Shown: positions 18,487 to 25,853, counted from the stretch's first letter. The stretch: 64,000 nt of DNA from Janthinobacterium violaceinigrum (GCF_009208555.1 NZ_WFLI01000012.1:97135-161134); one strand, 5' to 3'. Program-made: numbers and translations. Notes: generated from the sequence alone by a model not told the origin.

Positions 18487-19881
18487 TTACAGCTGAAAAT
18501 ACTTCTGCGCGTTTTCGTAGCAGATGCCGCGCACGATGGTGGCCAGCGCCTCGAAATCGTTCGGGTATTCGCCGCCGTGCACCCATTCGCCGATCTGGCG
18601 GCATACCAGGCGGCGGAAGTAGTCGTGGCGCGGGTAGGAAGCGAAGCTGCGCGAATCGGTCACCATGCCGACGAATACGCCCAGCACGCTGTGGTTGCCG
18701 AACCCCACCAGCTGCTGCAGGTTGCCTTCCTTGTGGTCGTTGAACCACCAGGCCGGGCCGAATTGCAGCTTGCCCGCCACCGTGCCGTCCTGGAAGTTGC
18801 CCACCATGGTCGACAGCACTTCATTCATGTTCGGATTCAGGCAGAACAGCATGGTTTTCGGCAGGCGGTCGTCCAGGTCCAGCGCGTTGAGCAGCGAGGC
18901 CAGGCCGGCGCTGCAGCTCATGTCGGAAATCGAGTCGTAGCCCGTGTCCGGTCCCAGCAAGCCGCGCATGCGGTCGTTGTTGTTGCGCTGCGCGCCGATG
19001 TGCAGGCACATGGTCCAGCCGTAGTTCGCATACACGCGGCCGATCGCTTCGAGCAGGCCGCGCAGGTACAGGCCGTTTTCCACGTCGGTCAGCAAGGTGC
19101 CTTGCAGGCGCTTGGCGAACAGCGCTTCGAGCTCCTCGGCGCTGGCCGCCTGCACGGGCAGGGTCACGTCGACGGCGTGGTCGGAGATGCGCGCACCGCG
19201 CGAGTGGAAAAATTCCACGCGCACGGCCAGCGCGGCGATCAACGAGGCAAACGAGGTGACGGGAACATCGGCCACCGCGCTCAGGCGCTGCAGGTAGTCA
19301 GGGAAGCGCGGCTGGTTGATGCGCATGGCCTTGTCAGGACGGTAGGCGGGCAGCACGCGCGTCTTCAGGCCGGAGGCGGCGATTTCCGCGTGCTGCAGCA
19401 GGTCGTCGGCCGGGTCGTCGGTGGTGCAGGCGATTTCCACGCCCGCCTGTTCCAGCAAGGACCAGGTATCCATGGTGGCCAGCATGTCGTTGGCCTGTTC
19501 CCAGATGGCGTCCGCATTCGCCTCGTTGATGATGAGGTCGATATTGAAGATGCGGCGCAGTTCCAGGTGGCTCCAGTGGTGGATCGGATTGCCGATGGCC
19601 AATGGCAGCACCTTGCAGAAGGCGCGGAATTTTTCCTGGTCCGAGCGCTCGCCCGTGATGAATTCCTCGGCCACGCCGGCCGTGCGCATCAGGCGCCATT
19701 TGTAGTGGTCGCCCGCCAGCCACAGTTCGGCGATGTTGCGGAAGGTCTTGCGGCTGGCGATCTCGCCCTGCTGCAAATGCGAGTGGTAATCGATGATGGG
19801 CAGGTCGGCCGCCACTTCGTGGTACAGCTTGCGGGCCGTCTCGGTGGTGAGAAGAAAATCCTGATTCATGAACTCGGTCAT
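18487..19881 (-). CDS. uxaC: Uronate isomerase (glucuronate/galacturonate isomerase)
   Basis: A 464-residue amidohydrolase-superfamily enzyme that converts D-galacturonate to D-tagaturonate (and D-glucuronate to D-fructuronate). Support: N-terminal LPIIDYHSHLQQGEIASRKTFRNIAELWLAGDHYKWRLMR with the metal-binding HSH pair, ACTTDDPADDL, TMCLHIGAQRNNNDRMRGLLGPDTGYDSISDM, and FGPAWWFNDHKEGNLQQLVGFGNHSVLGVFVGMVTDSRSFASYPRHDYFRRLVC. Start choice: AAGGAG stands 9 bases before ATG 19881, while ATG 19890 would have no spacer at all, so 19881 is used. It is first in the operon. A pair of palindromic AT-rich sites lies 72-105 bases upstream. Confidence 0.95.
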   Translation of the reverse strand: MTEFMNQDFLLTTETARKLYHEVAADLPIIDYHSHLQQGEIASRKTFRNIAELWLAGDHYKWRLMRTAGVAEEFITGERSDQEKFRAFCKVLPLAIGNPIHHWSHLELRRIFNIDLIINEANADAIWEQANDMLATMDTWSLLEQAGVEIACTTDDPADDLLQHAEIAASGLKTRVLPAYRPDKAMRINQPRFPDYLQRLSAVADVPVTSFASLIAALAVRVEFFHSRGARISDHAVDVTLPVQAASAEELEALFAKRLQGTLLTDVENGLYLRGLLEAIGRVYANYGWTMCLHIGAQRNNNDRMRGLLGPDTGYDSISDMSCSAGLASLLNALDLDDRLPKTMLFCLNPNMNEVLSTMVGNFQDGTVAGKLQFGPAWWFNDHKEGNLQQLVGFGNHSVLGVFVGMVTDSRSFASYPRHDYFRRLVCRQIGEWVHGGEYPNDFEALATIVRGICYENAQKYFQL

Positions 19882-19952
19882 CGTAGCCATCTCCTTGCTG
19901 CGCGCGACGGGCATCGCGCTGTGTTTTTGTCGTGGCACCAAACTGGCGCACT

Positions 19953-19986
19953 CTGATATATCAGGATATTAAATGTAATATATCAG
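19953..19986. promoter_or_regulatory. Paired palindromic operator candidate upstream of uxaC
   Basis: Site 1 (19953-19964) is the perfect 12-bp palindrome CTGATATATCAG. Site 2 (19975-19986), GTAATATATCAG, matches it at 10 of 12 bases. Their centres are 22 bases apart, two helical turns, so a dimeric regulator could bind both on the same DNA face. The sites lie 72-105 bases before the uxaC start. The GntR/FCD regulator at 8486-9208 is the obvious candidate to bind here (inference). Confidence 0.55.
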
Positions 19987-20069
19987 TAAAAGCAAGCGCA
20001 AAAATCAAGCGGGGGTCGCAGATGGGCGTGGAAACAACAGGCGGTCAAGCTCAAGGAAAGGAGGGCAAC

Positions 20070-20249
20070 GTGATTACGCCACATGACGCAATCAAGCGCG
20101 CAAGATACCGATCTGGCGGCACACCAGGGACGGGAAACAACCGACGGCAACGTCTACAGTTCCGGTTTTACTCACCGAACGAGTATGTCTTGCAGACCAT
20201 GAAGCAGGCAGCTGAAGTGGCGCTGAACGTTCTCCAAGTGCAAAAATAG
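20070..20249 (+). CDS. Small basic protein of unknown function, 59 residues
   Basis: A short gene starting at GTG 20070 with a near-perfect ribosome site, AAAGGAGGG, 5 bases upstream. The product begins MITPHDAIKRARYRSGG, has a basic middle (NNRRQRLQFRFYSP) and ends in a helix-forming stretch (YVLQTMKQAAEVALNVLQVQK). I do not recognise the family. The frame stays open upstream to 19932, but earlier starts lack a good ribosome site. It opens the visibly AT-rich stretch that runs to 21.7 kb. It could be a regulator or antitoxin-like protein, or a chance frame; the strong Shine-Dalgarno is the main argument for a real gene. Confidence 0.5.
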   Translation: MITPHDAIKRARYRSGGTPGTGNNRRQRLQFRFYSPNEYVLQTMKQAAEVALNVLQVQK

Positions 20250-20631
20250 AGAAAATTATCCCGCCTTGCCCAACGCCTACTACGTCTTCCAATATTTATA
20301 CACAGTGCGGTGCTGCTGGTAAAACGGCAACCAACGTTAAACTAACAATGTAGCCAACTACTCGTGCAGGCTCTGCCAACACCGCGTCGCGCTAAGGCCC
20401 AATGGCTAAACGCATCCCGTCAAGCACGATTTTCAAGTACTTAACACTTTTTTGATGAAGAAATCATTCATTGAATTTCTTTACACCCATCTATTTTCCC
20501 TCATCGAAATGTTAAACAAAACTTACAAAAAAACAGAACCAACAAAAAAAATAGCTGTCACACAAAAATACAGCAAAAAAGCTTTTCTAAAAATGAATTT
20601 TATAAAAAAATTTACAATTTTCTGAAATTAA
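20250..20631. other. AT-rich non-coding stretch before the orphan membrane protein
   Basis: No supportable gene is seen here. Composition shifts from ordinary to strongly AT-rich from about 20430 onward, with many A and T runs. Promoters for the gene at 20632 are probably in this stretch, but so many AT-rich hexamers are present that no single -35/-10 pair can be picked out. Confidence 0.6.
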
Positions 20632-21666
20632 ATGAATAATATATTTAAAAAACTTCTGCAATTTTTCTCCACACCAAAAGGAAAACAGTGGAGGCACATT
20701 GCATCTTATTTAATTGTATTTTTAATACTAATCATTCCAGTATCATTTTCAATTCCACCTCAATGGAGAACGTCTTTTATTTTTTTTCAAACAAGAATAT
20801 TTCTTTTCTTCACAGCCATCGCTGCTTGCGGAATTATTTTTCCACGCACACGCCAAGCTGCATTATTTTGCATTAGAAAAATACAAGACAGCGATAAAAT
20901 TCTGAATCAGTCTCAACGCCTTTACCGAAATGTCACACTTCTAGGAATTGGCATTTTCGCGTTATCTTTGATTGGCGGAAATAATTCCGCAACACCTTTG
21001 GCTTGGATATTTTTATCTTTTTGCATTATTGTCGCGCTCTACGATGCATATCGTTGGTATCGATCAATGTCCGAGCACGCAGTTGGAAAAGCCGCTCTTG
21101 GGCTTGGTTTTGCTGCAGCAAGCACGCTTGCATATGCCATTGCCCGGCAAGAAATTGCCGATATTATTCATGTTACGCCAATTAATTTTACCCATACGAC
21201 ATTACTAATGGCAATCCTGATGATTCCAACTCTACTTGTGTTATCTGGCGGATTAATCTATATAACGTGCATGGTCGCATCCTTGCTCGTTGTACCTTTT
21301 TTACTATTAGCTCGCAACTTGCCACCAGAAATAAAGGAATGGTTATTTGCCGATATCTTTAAGAGTAACCCTATAAAGTACCCGCTAATTACAAAATTTT
21401 TTCAGTTCTTCTTCTATGGGACTCTCGGCCTGCTAATTATGCGAACAGGAGGAATCGCCCTACCACATTACGAATCCACCATTCAAAAACTTATACCCTC
21501 CACCATCTATCATCTCGACATGTACCATGGACAAGAGTGCAAACTTCAATCAGGAGAGAAACTAGCTCCATTGGGAGACTCAAAATTTTTAATTGGAAAA
21601 CCAGTTGTGGGAGTAGAGACTGAAATTTTTCAAATAATCAAATGTGATGACATACCGGCACATTGA
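20632..21666 (+). CDS. Orphan multi-pass membrane protein of unknown function, AT-rich
   Basis: A 344-residue integral membrane protein with about seven hydrophobic segments (around residues 20-40, 48-68, 100-118, 122-140, 152-168, 188-235 and 255-275). A short soluble C-terminal domain of about 60 residues follows (HLDMYHGQECKLQSGEKLAPLGDSKFLIGKPVVGVETEIFQIIKC). Codon use is very different from the neighbours: A/T in third positions, AAA/ATT/TTT codons, and a Shine-Dalgarno-poor start (ATTAA before ATG 20632). This suggests recent transfer. I recognise no family or catalytic motif, and no partner gene is adjacent apart from the 59-residue protein upstream. The C-terminal domain may sit in the cytoplasm or periplasm. 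Confidence 0.8.
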   Translation: MNNIFKKLLQFFSTPKGKQWRHIASYLIVFLILIIPVSFSIPPQWRTSFIFFQTRIFLFFTAIAACGIIFPRTRQAALFCIRKIQDSDKILNQSQRLYRNVTLLGIGIFALSLIGGNNSATPLAWIFLSFCIIVALYDAYRWYRSMSEHAVGKAALGLGFAAASTLAYAIARQEIADIIHVTPINFTHTTLLMAILMIPTLLVLSGGLIYITCMVASLLVVPFLLLARNLPPEIKEWLFADIFKSNPIKYPLITKFFQFFFYGTLGLLIMRTGGIALPHYESTIQKLIPSTIYHLDMYHGQECKLQSGEKLAPLGDSKFLIGKPVVGVETEIFQIIKCDDIPAH

Positions 21667-21679
21667 ATATCAACATTCC

Positions 21680-22213
21680 CTATTTAACTATCACAGACAA
21701 TAAATCTGACCATTTTTTTTGCTTTTCAGCATACGATAAAGTATACGCCGGGCTGCTCGACGGCAGCTCCACGATCCGGTAATGCGGGGCCTGTCCGCCC
21801 AGCACCTTGATGCCCAATTTGGCGGCCGTGCCGCCGTTGAAGGCAATGGCGCGGATGGCAGGAAAACGGGCCAGCAAGCCGGGCAGATCGTTGTCGTCGC
21901 GGTTGCGGATATTGCTGTCGAGACTACCGCTACGGTGCGCCTGCGCCACCACATCCCACAGGCCGACACCATGCGCCAGCAAGGTTGCCAGACGCGCCTC
22001 ATAGGGCAGGCTTTTCAGATCCACACCCAGCACCTCGCCCAGCAGCATCCAGAACTTGTTTTGCGGATGCGCATAGTACTGGCTGTGCGCCAGCGATTTT
22101 TCGCCGGGCAGGCTGCCCAGTATCAGCAAGCGCGTATCGGCATCGACGACGGGATCGAAACAGCGCTTGCGGGTGTCGGCCAGGGGCGCTTGCACGGAAA
22201 GAGGAGAGCTCAA
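21680..22213 (-). CDS. DNA-deoxyinosine glycosylase (uracil-DNA glycosylase superfamily)
   Basis: A 177-residue protein of the UDG-like fold, best matching the hypoxanthine/deoxyinosine-DNA glycosylase group. Motif 1 is LILGSLPGEKSLAHSQYYAHPQNKFW, the middle has GLWDVVAQAHRSGSLDSNI, and motif 2 is VELPSSSPAYT. The enzyme would remove deaminated adenine from DNA. The only in-frame start before the conserved region is TTG 22213, with AGGAC at workable distance; GTG 22195 is a weaker option. Its 3' end abuts the AT-rich patch, with 13 bases to the convergent membrane-protein gene. Confidence 0.85.
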   Translation of the reverse strand: MSSPLSVQAPLADTRKRCFDPVVDADTRLLILGSLPGEKSLAHSQYYAHPQNKFWMLLGEVLGVDLKSLPYEARLATLLAHGVGLWDVVAQAHRSGSLDSNIRNRDDNDLPGLLARFPAIRAIAFNGGTAAKLGIKVLGGQAPHYRIVELPSSSPAYTLSYAEKQKKWSDLLSVIVK

Positions 22214-22325
22214 GGCGGATGTCCTGCAGTGTCGAAATAGGCCATTTTACCTGCGCCACGGCGGCAAACCGGCGACAAGCCGCCGGTGTAGAATTGCCGG
22301 ATAACCACTCCTACAAGAGACGCCC

Positions 22326-22754
22326 ATGCGCACCATCGACATCCTGCTGGCCCAGTATGGCGAAAGCCACCGCAACCACGTCAATGAATGGGTGCACATC
22401 GTGTGCGTGCCCTTGATCGTTTTCAGCCTGCTGGGGCTGCTGTGGAGCGTGCATGCCAGCGTGGCGCTGCTCGGCAGTATTCTGGCCTTATACTACTATT
22501 ACAAGCTGTCGCGCCCGTTTGCGGCGGGCATGCTGGCGATGCTGGCCGCCATGCTGGGCCTGCTGTTGCTGATGCCGGCGCTGACCATCCTGCCCGTGTC
22601 GCTGGCGCTGTTCGTGCTGGCCTGGATAGGCCAGTTCATCGGCCACCAGATCGAAGGCAAGAAACCGTCGTTCCTGGACGACTTGCGCTTCTTGCTCGTG
22701 GGACCGCTGTTCGTGCTGGGCTTTCTATACCGGCGCCTGCGGCTCGCGTATTGA
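22326..22754 (+). CDS. DUF962 / Mpo1-like membrane protein
   Basis: A 142-residue membrane protein with four hydrophobic segments, of the DUF962 family (yeast Mpo1/YGL010w-like). Family landmarks are the N-terminal LLAQYGESHRNHVNEWVHIVCVPLIVFSL, with conserved histidines in HRNHVNEWVH, and WIGQFIGHQIEGKKPSFLDDLRFLLVGPLFVLGFLYRR near the C-terminus. Yeast Mpo1 is an Fe(II)-dependent dioxygenase that alpha-oxidises 2-hydroxy fatty acids. The conserved His residues are present here, so a lipid-related oxygenase role is possible but unproven in bacteria. The start at 22326 has AAGAGA upstream. Confidence 0.88.
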   Translation: MRTIDILLAQYGESHRNHVNEWVHIVCVPLIVFSLLGLLWSVHASVALLGSILALYYYYKLSRPFAAGMLAMLAAMLGLLLLMPALTILPVSLALFVLAWIGQFIGHQIEGKKPSFLDDLRFLLVGPLFVLGFLYRRLRLAY

Positions 22755-22897
22755 GCGGCAAGCGGCATTGTGGCCTGCCGGGCCGTAACAGATTTTTACT
22801 ATTCGCAACTAGTTATATGAGGCAAGTGTCCTTATGATAAGTCATCATCTGCCGGTCAATGTAACCGGCAACTAACTTTTGTCCAAGGGAGTCCCAC

Positions 22898-23347
22898 ATG
22901 AAAGCACCAATTATTGCAGTGGCATTGCTTGCCACCCTGGCCGGCTGCGCCGTACAACCGAACTCGGCGAATGTGTACAACGCGCGCCAGGCGCAGAATG
23001 AACAATCGGTCCGCATGGGCACGGTTGAATCTGTGCGCCAGGTCACCATCGACAAGGGTGAAACGGGCACGGGCGTGCTGGCTGGCGCGGCGCTGGGCGG
23101 CGTGGCCGGCTCGGCAGTCGGTGGCGGCAAGGGCGCCATCGCGGCCAGCATCCTGGGCGCCGTCGCCGGCGGCATGGCGGGCAAAAGCATCGAAGCGAAC
23201 GCCTCCAACAAACCCGGCCTGGAAATCACCGTACGCCTGGACAATGGCGACATGCGCGCCATCGTGCAAGACGCGGACGAACTGTTCCGTCCGGGCGAAC
23301 GCGTGCGCCTGCTGTCCGATGGCCGCAAGACCCGCGTCACCCACTGA
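22898..23347 (+). CDS. Glycine-zipper outer-membrane lipoprotein (17 kDa antigen / SlyB-like)
   Basis: A 149-residue lipoprotein: signal MKAPIIAVALLATLAGC with lipobox LAGC (Cys17), then a glycine-zipper 2TM domain (VLAGAALGGVAGSAVGGGKGAIAASILGAVAGGMAGKSIEA) and a small C-terminal beta domain (GLEITVRLDNGDMRAIVQDADELFRPGERVRLLSDG). Proteins of this family (SlyB, Rickettsia 17 kDa antigen, PcpA) sit in the outer membrane and affect envelope stability. The start has a GGGAG site at 22886-22890, 7 bases before ATG 22898. It stands alone, converging with a small minus-strand gene. Confidence 0.92.
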   Translation: MKAPIIAVALLATLAGCAVQPNSANVYNARQAQNEQSVRMGTVESVRQVTIDKGETGTGVLAGAALGGVAGSAVGGGKGAIAASILGAVAGGMAGKSIEANASNKPGLEITVRLDNGDMRAIVQDADELFRPGERVRLLSDGRKTRVTH

Positions 23348-23368
23348 TCTGCTTGCCGGCGCATGCGC

Positions 23369-23485
23369 TCAGCCGAAGGCGCCGGCAGCGAGCAAGGCAG
23401 AAGGGTGCAGCCAGATGGCAATCACGGCAGTCACGACGACATACACAAGCACGCTCCATACTTTGATCTGCAGTGAGGCTGGCAT
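23369..23485 (-). CDS. Small single-pass membrane protein, 38 residues
   Basis: A very short gene: MPASLQIKVWSVLVYVVV followed by TAVIAIWLHPSALLAAGAFG. It is one strongly hydrophobic helix of about 20 residues with a charged N-terminal flank (QIK). A good ribosome site, AAGGGGA, lies 7 bases before ATG 23485. I do not recognise the family. It is convergent with the glycine-zipper lipoprotein gene, and a perfect 35-bp palindrome lies 28 bases upstream of its start (23513-23547), suggesting strong regulation. Small membrane proteins like this often modulate transporters or sensors, but nothing here says which. Confidence 0.6.
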   Translation of the reverse strand: MPASLQIKVWSVLVYVVVTAVIAIWLHPSALLAAGAFG

Positions 23486-23512
23486 GGTGGTCCCCTTCAA
23501 AGATGCAATTCA

Positions 23513-23547
23513 GAAAATATTTACTTTATAATAAAGTAAATATTTTC
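23513..23547. promoter_or_regulatory. Perfect 35-bp AT-rich palindrome (operator or hairpin)
   Basis: The left arm GAAAATATTTACTTTAT (23513-23529) is the exact reverse complement of the right arm (23531-23547), with a single A between. A TATAAT hexamer lies across the centre. It sits between the small membrane gene (start 23485, minus) and the DMT transporter gene (start 23667, plus), so it could control either or both. Strict symmetry over 17 bases per arm, with no T tract and weak A/T pairing, argues for a protein-binding operator more than a terminator. Confidence 0.7.
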
Positions 23548-23666
23548 ATAAATTTAACATTTTCCAGAAGCACTGCGCTGGCTCAATGCCTGCTGTCTGC
23601 TGCCCCCTCGTTGAGCAAGCTCGGCCAAGACTCGCCATCCCCGCGCGATGCCCGTATACTTGCGCG

Positions 23667-24611
23667 ATGTCCTCTCCTCTCCTGTTCATCATTGCCTGCC
23701 TGATCTGGGGCTCCACCTTCTGGGCCATCACCTTGCAGCTGGGCGATGTGGCCCCCGCCGTTTCCGTGGTCTACCGCTTCGGCCTGGCTTCCGCCACCCT
23801 GTTTGCCTGGTGCGCCGTGCGCGGCGATACCTTGCGCCTGCCCTGGCGCGCGCAACAATGGATGCTGCTGCAAGGCCTGGCCTCGTTTGCCCTCAGCTAT
23901 GTGTGCACCTACAGTTCCGAACAGTATCTGGTTTCCGCCCTCGTCAGCGTGCTGTTTGCGCTGATGGTATTCTGGACACCGTTGCTCAACCGCATCGCTT
24001 TCGGTACCCCCATCACCTGGAGCACCTGCTGCGCGGCGTTTGTCGCCATCTGCGGCATCGTGCTGCTGTTCTACCAGTCGATCGGTGCGGCGCTGCACGA
24101 TATTCTGGGCGGCGGCAATGGCCACTTCCTGCTCGGCTTCATGCTGGCCCTGGTGGCCACCGTCTCCAGCACGGTGGGCAACGCGCTGGTCATGAAGGTG
24201 CGCGAACAGTCGGGTAACGTGATGCTGACCATGGCCTGGACCATGCTGTGGGGTACCTTGATGGTGGCCGTGTGGGCCATTGCCACGGGCCAGTCCTGGC
24301 AACTGCCCGCGCGCCCCAGCTACTGGATGGGATTGCTGTATCTGGCCATCTTCGGCTCCGTGATCGCCTTCAGCGCGTATTTCACCCTAATCGCGCGCAT
24401 CGGCACGCAAAAAACCGTGTATATCGGCGTCGTCACGCCCGTCATTTCCGTGCTGCTGTCGGTGCAGTTCGAACATTACCGGCCCGCCGCCATCGAATGG
24501 GTAGGCATGGTGCTGTGCCTGTCCAGCGTGGCCTGGGCCCTGACGTCGGGCGCCCGCAAGACGGCTGCCGTCGCCTCCATTTCCACCCCTCCATCAGCAA
24601 AGGCAACATGA
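23667..24611 (+). CDS. EamA-family DMT-superfamily exporter/permease
   Basis: A 314-residue inner-membrane protein with ten predicted helices in two EamA repeats. The first begins LLFIIACLIWGSTFWAITLQLGDVAPAVSVVYRF, the second LLGFMLALVATVSSTVGNALVMK, and the last repeat has SVIAFSAYFTLIARIGTQKTVYIGVVTPVISVLLS. EamA proteins typically export amino acids or other small metabolites; the substrate is not predictable. The start at 23667 begins the first helix; the upstream in-frame extension to 23586 is Cys/Pro/Arg-rich and unlikely. Its stop overlaps the start of the acetyltransferase gene (ATGA, 24608-24611), so the two are translationally coupled. Confidence 0.9.
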   Translation: MSSPLLFIIACLIWGSTFWAITLQLGDVAPAVSVVYRFGLASATLFAWCAVRGDTLRLPWRAQQWMLLQGLASFALSYVCTYSSEQYLVSALVSVLFALMVFWTPLLNRIAFGTPITWSTCCAAFVAICGIVLLFYQSIGAALHDILGGGNGHFLLGFMLALVATVSSTVGNALVMKVREQSGNVMLTMAWTMLWGTLMVAVWAIATGQSWQLPARPSYWMGLLYLAIFGSVIAFSAYFTLIARIGTQKTVYIGVVTPVISVLLSVQFEHYRPAAIEWVGMVLCLSSVAWALTSGARKTAAVASISTPPSAKAT

Positions 24612-25117
24612 ACACTACCAACGCCACTCTCGCCATCCGCCCTGCCCGGGAAACCGACGTGGCCGCCATCTTTGGCATGATCCATGAACTGGCCGTGTTT
24701 GAAAAACTCGAACACATGATGATCGCCAGGGAATCCATGCTGCACGACAGCCTGTTCGGCACCCATCCTGCATGCGAAGCGCTGGTGGGCGAGGACCATG
24801 GCGAGGTGGTGACCTTCGCCCTGTTCTTCCACAATTTTTCCACCTTCCTGTGCCGCAAGGGGCTGTATCTGGAAGACCTGTACGTAAAACAATCGGTGCG
24901 CGGCAAGGGCTATGGCAAGCAGATGCTGGTGGCGCTGGCGCAACTGGCCGTCGAACGCGATTGCGGCCGCTTCGAATGGTCGGTGCTGGACTGGAATGAA
25001 AACGCGATCAACTTCTACAAGGGCATGGGCGCGGACGTGATGCCGGACTGGCGCATCTGCCGCGTCGCTGGCGATGCCTTGACGCAATTGTCGGCCGGAA
25101 CACCGACACCCGCATAA
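24608..25117 (+). CDS. GNAT acetyltransferase, diamine N-acetyltransferase-like
   Basis: A 169-residue GNAT enzyme resembling the spermidine/diamine acetyltransferase group: LAIRPARETDVAAIFGMIHELAVFEKLEHMM, FFHNFSTFLCRKGLYLEDLYVKQSVRGKGYGKQMLVALAQLA (the acetyl-CoA pyrophosphate loop is VRGKGYGK), then FEWSVLDWNENAINFYKGMGADVMPDW. It would transfer acetyl from acetyl-CoA to a small amine. Its ATG overlaps the stop of the DMT transporter gene. That pairing suggests modification and export of the same compound (inference). Confidence 0.88.
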   Translation: MNTTNATLAIRPARETDVAAIFGMIHELAVFEKLEHMMIARESMLHDSLFGTHPACEALVGEDHGEVVTFALFFHNFSTFLCRKGLYLEDLYVKQSVRGKGYGKQMLVALAQLAVERDCGRFEWSVLDWNENAINFYKGMGADVMPDWRICRVAGDALTQLSAGTPTPA

Positions 25118-25128
25118 ACCGATTGCCC

Positions 25129-25162
25129 AAAAAAATCCCCGCGGGCTAGCGGCACCGCGGGG
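25129..25162 (-). terminator. Rho-independent terminator, minus orientation
   Basis: The 8-bp stem CCCCGCGG (25137-25144) / CCGCGGGG (25155-25162) has a 10-base loop. Read on the minus strand it is followed by seven Ts (A run at 25129-25135). It therefore ends a minus-strand transcript, most simply that of the 45-residue gene at 25315-25452; in the plus direction there is no T tract. Confidence 0.65.
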
Positions 25163-25314
25163 TGAACCCATTGTCAAGTGGGAGGGGGAGAATGCAATCA
25201 ACGGTTATCAATATAAACGCTACGACTTGTCACCGTACCGACCTTTACATTTGCTTACCGGGCCTTACATTTTCCTTAAAGTAGTGCGCTCACTGTCCCC
25301 CCCTTTGCCACAGT

Positions 25315-25452
25315 TTATTTCCGTGGCTCAATCAATGTGCCGTGCAAACCGATATGTTGTTGCGTAAGACCATTGCCGCCCTGCGAATTTTTATAGATTT
25401 GGTACACTGTCAGGCAGGCGGTGCAGCCAGCAACCACGGCAAAAATGACCAT
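25315..25452 (-). CDS. Small membrane-anchored protein, 45 residues
   Basis: A short gene with an excellent ribosome site, AAGGAG, 6 bases before ATG 25452. The product starts MVIFAVVAGCTACLTVYQIY, a hydrophobic helix with two Cys (one in a lipobox-like VVAGC context). A 25-residue polar tail follows (KNSQGGNGLTQQHIGL then HGTLIEPRK). It could be a tiny lipoprotein or a single-pass protein. The family is not recognised. Its own downstream minus-strand terminator at 25129-25162 supports a real transcription unit. The stretch between the terminator and this gene (25163-25314) holds nothing else I can name. Confidence 0.6.
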   Translation of the reverse strand: MVIFAVVAGCTACLTVYQIYKNSQGGNGLTQQHIGLHGTLIEPRK

Positions 25453-25668
25453 GCGACGCTCCTTGAGTATGCTTGAGGGAATCGGAACCTGCGGCCAATG
25501 CGGGCCAGGCCAGGCAGGGAAGATTCAGTGTGGCATCTTCTGCTAGTGGGGCATTGCGGCATATCAAACGCGTCAACGTGACGGCGTGCTGGCGTTTGAT
25601 GCGTCGCAAAATGGCAGCAATGCGCTCACACACAATGAACGAATCGTTATGTATACGGGAGCCACATC

Positions 25669-25848
25669 ATGAATGTCTCTGCCAAACCGCTCGTCATGAA
25701 AATCTACCGCGCCTACCTGCGGTCCCGCCTGGAACGCTACACGCGCGACCTGCAAGCCATCGCCGAGCAGCGCGAGAACGACTTCCAGGCTGAACGCATC
25801 CTGCACCAGGCCGTCGTCTCGGTGCGCTCGAAACTGCATTCCCTGTGA
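25669..25848 (+). CDS. Small helical charged protein, 59 residues
   Basis: A short gene with GGGAG 7 bases before ATG 25669. The product is almost entirely amphipathic helix: MNVSAKPLVMKIYRAYLRSR, then LERYTRDLQAIAEQRENDFQ, then AERILHQAVVSVRSKLHSL. It is rich in Arg, Glu and Gln, like a small coiled-coil or DNA/RNA-associated protein. I do not recognise the family. The stop is only 5 bases from the convergent end of the ABC transporter gene. Base composition matches the rest of the chromosome. Confidence 0.6.
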   Translation: MNVSAKPLVMKIYRAYLRSRLERYTRDLQAIAEQRENDFQAERILHQAVVSVRSKLHSL

Positions 25849-25853
25849 TGGCG

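Noticed and set aside
20022..20069. Earlier ATG start for the 59-residue protein at 20070
   Set aside because: ATG 20022 has only a weak ribosome site, while GTG 20070 has AAAGGAGGG at 5 bases.
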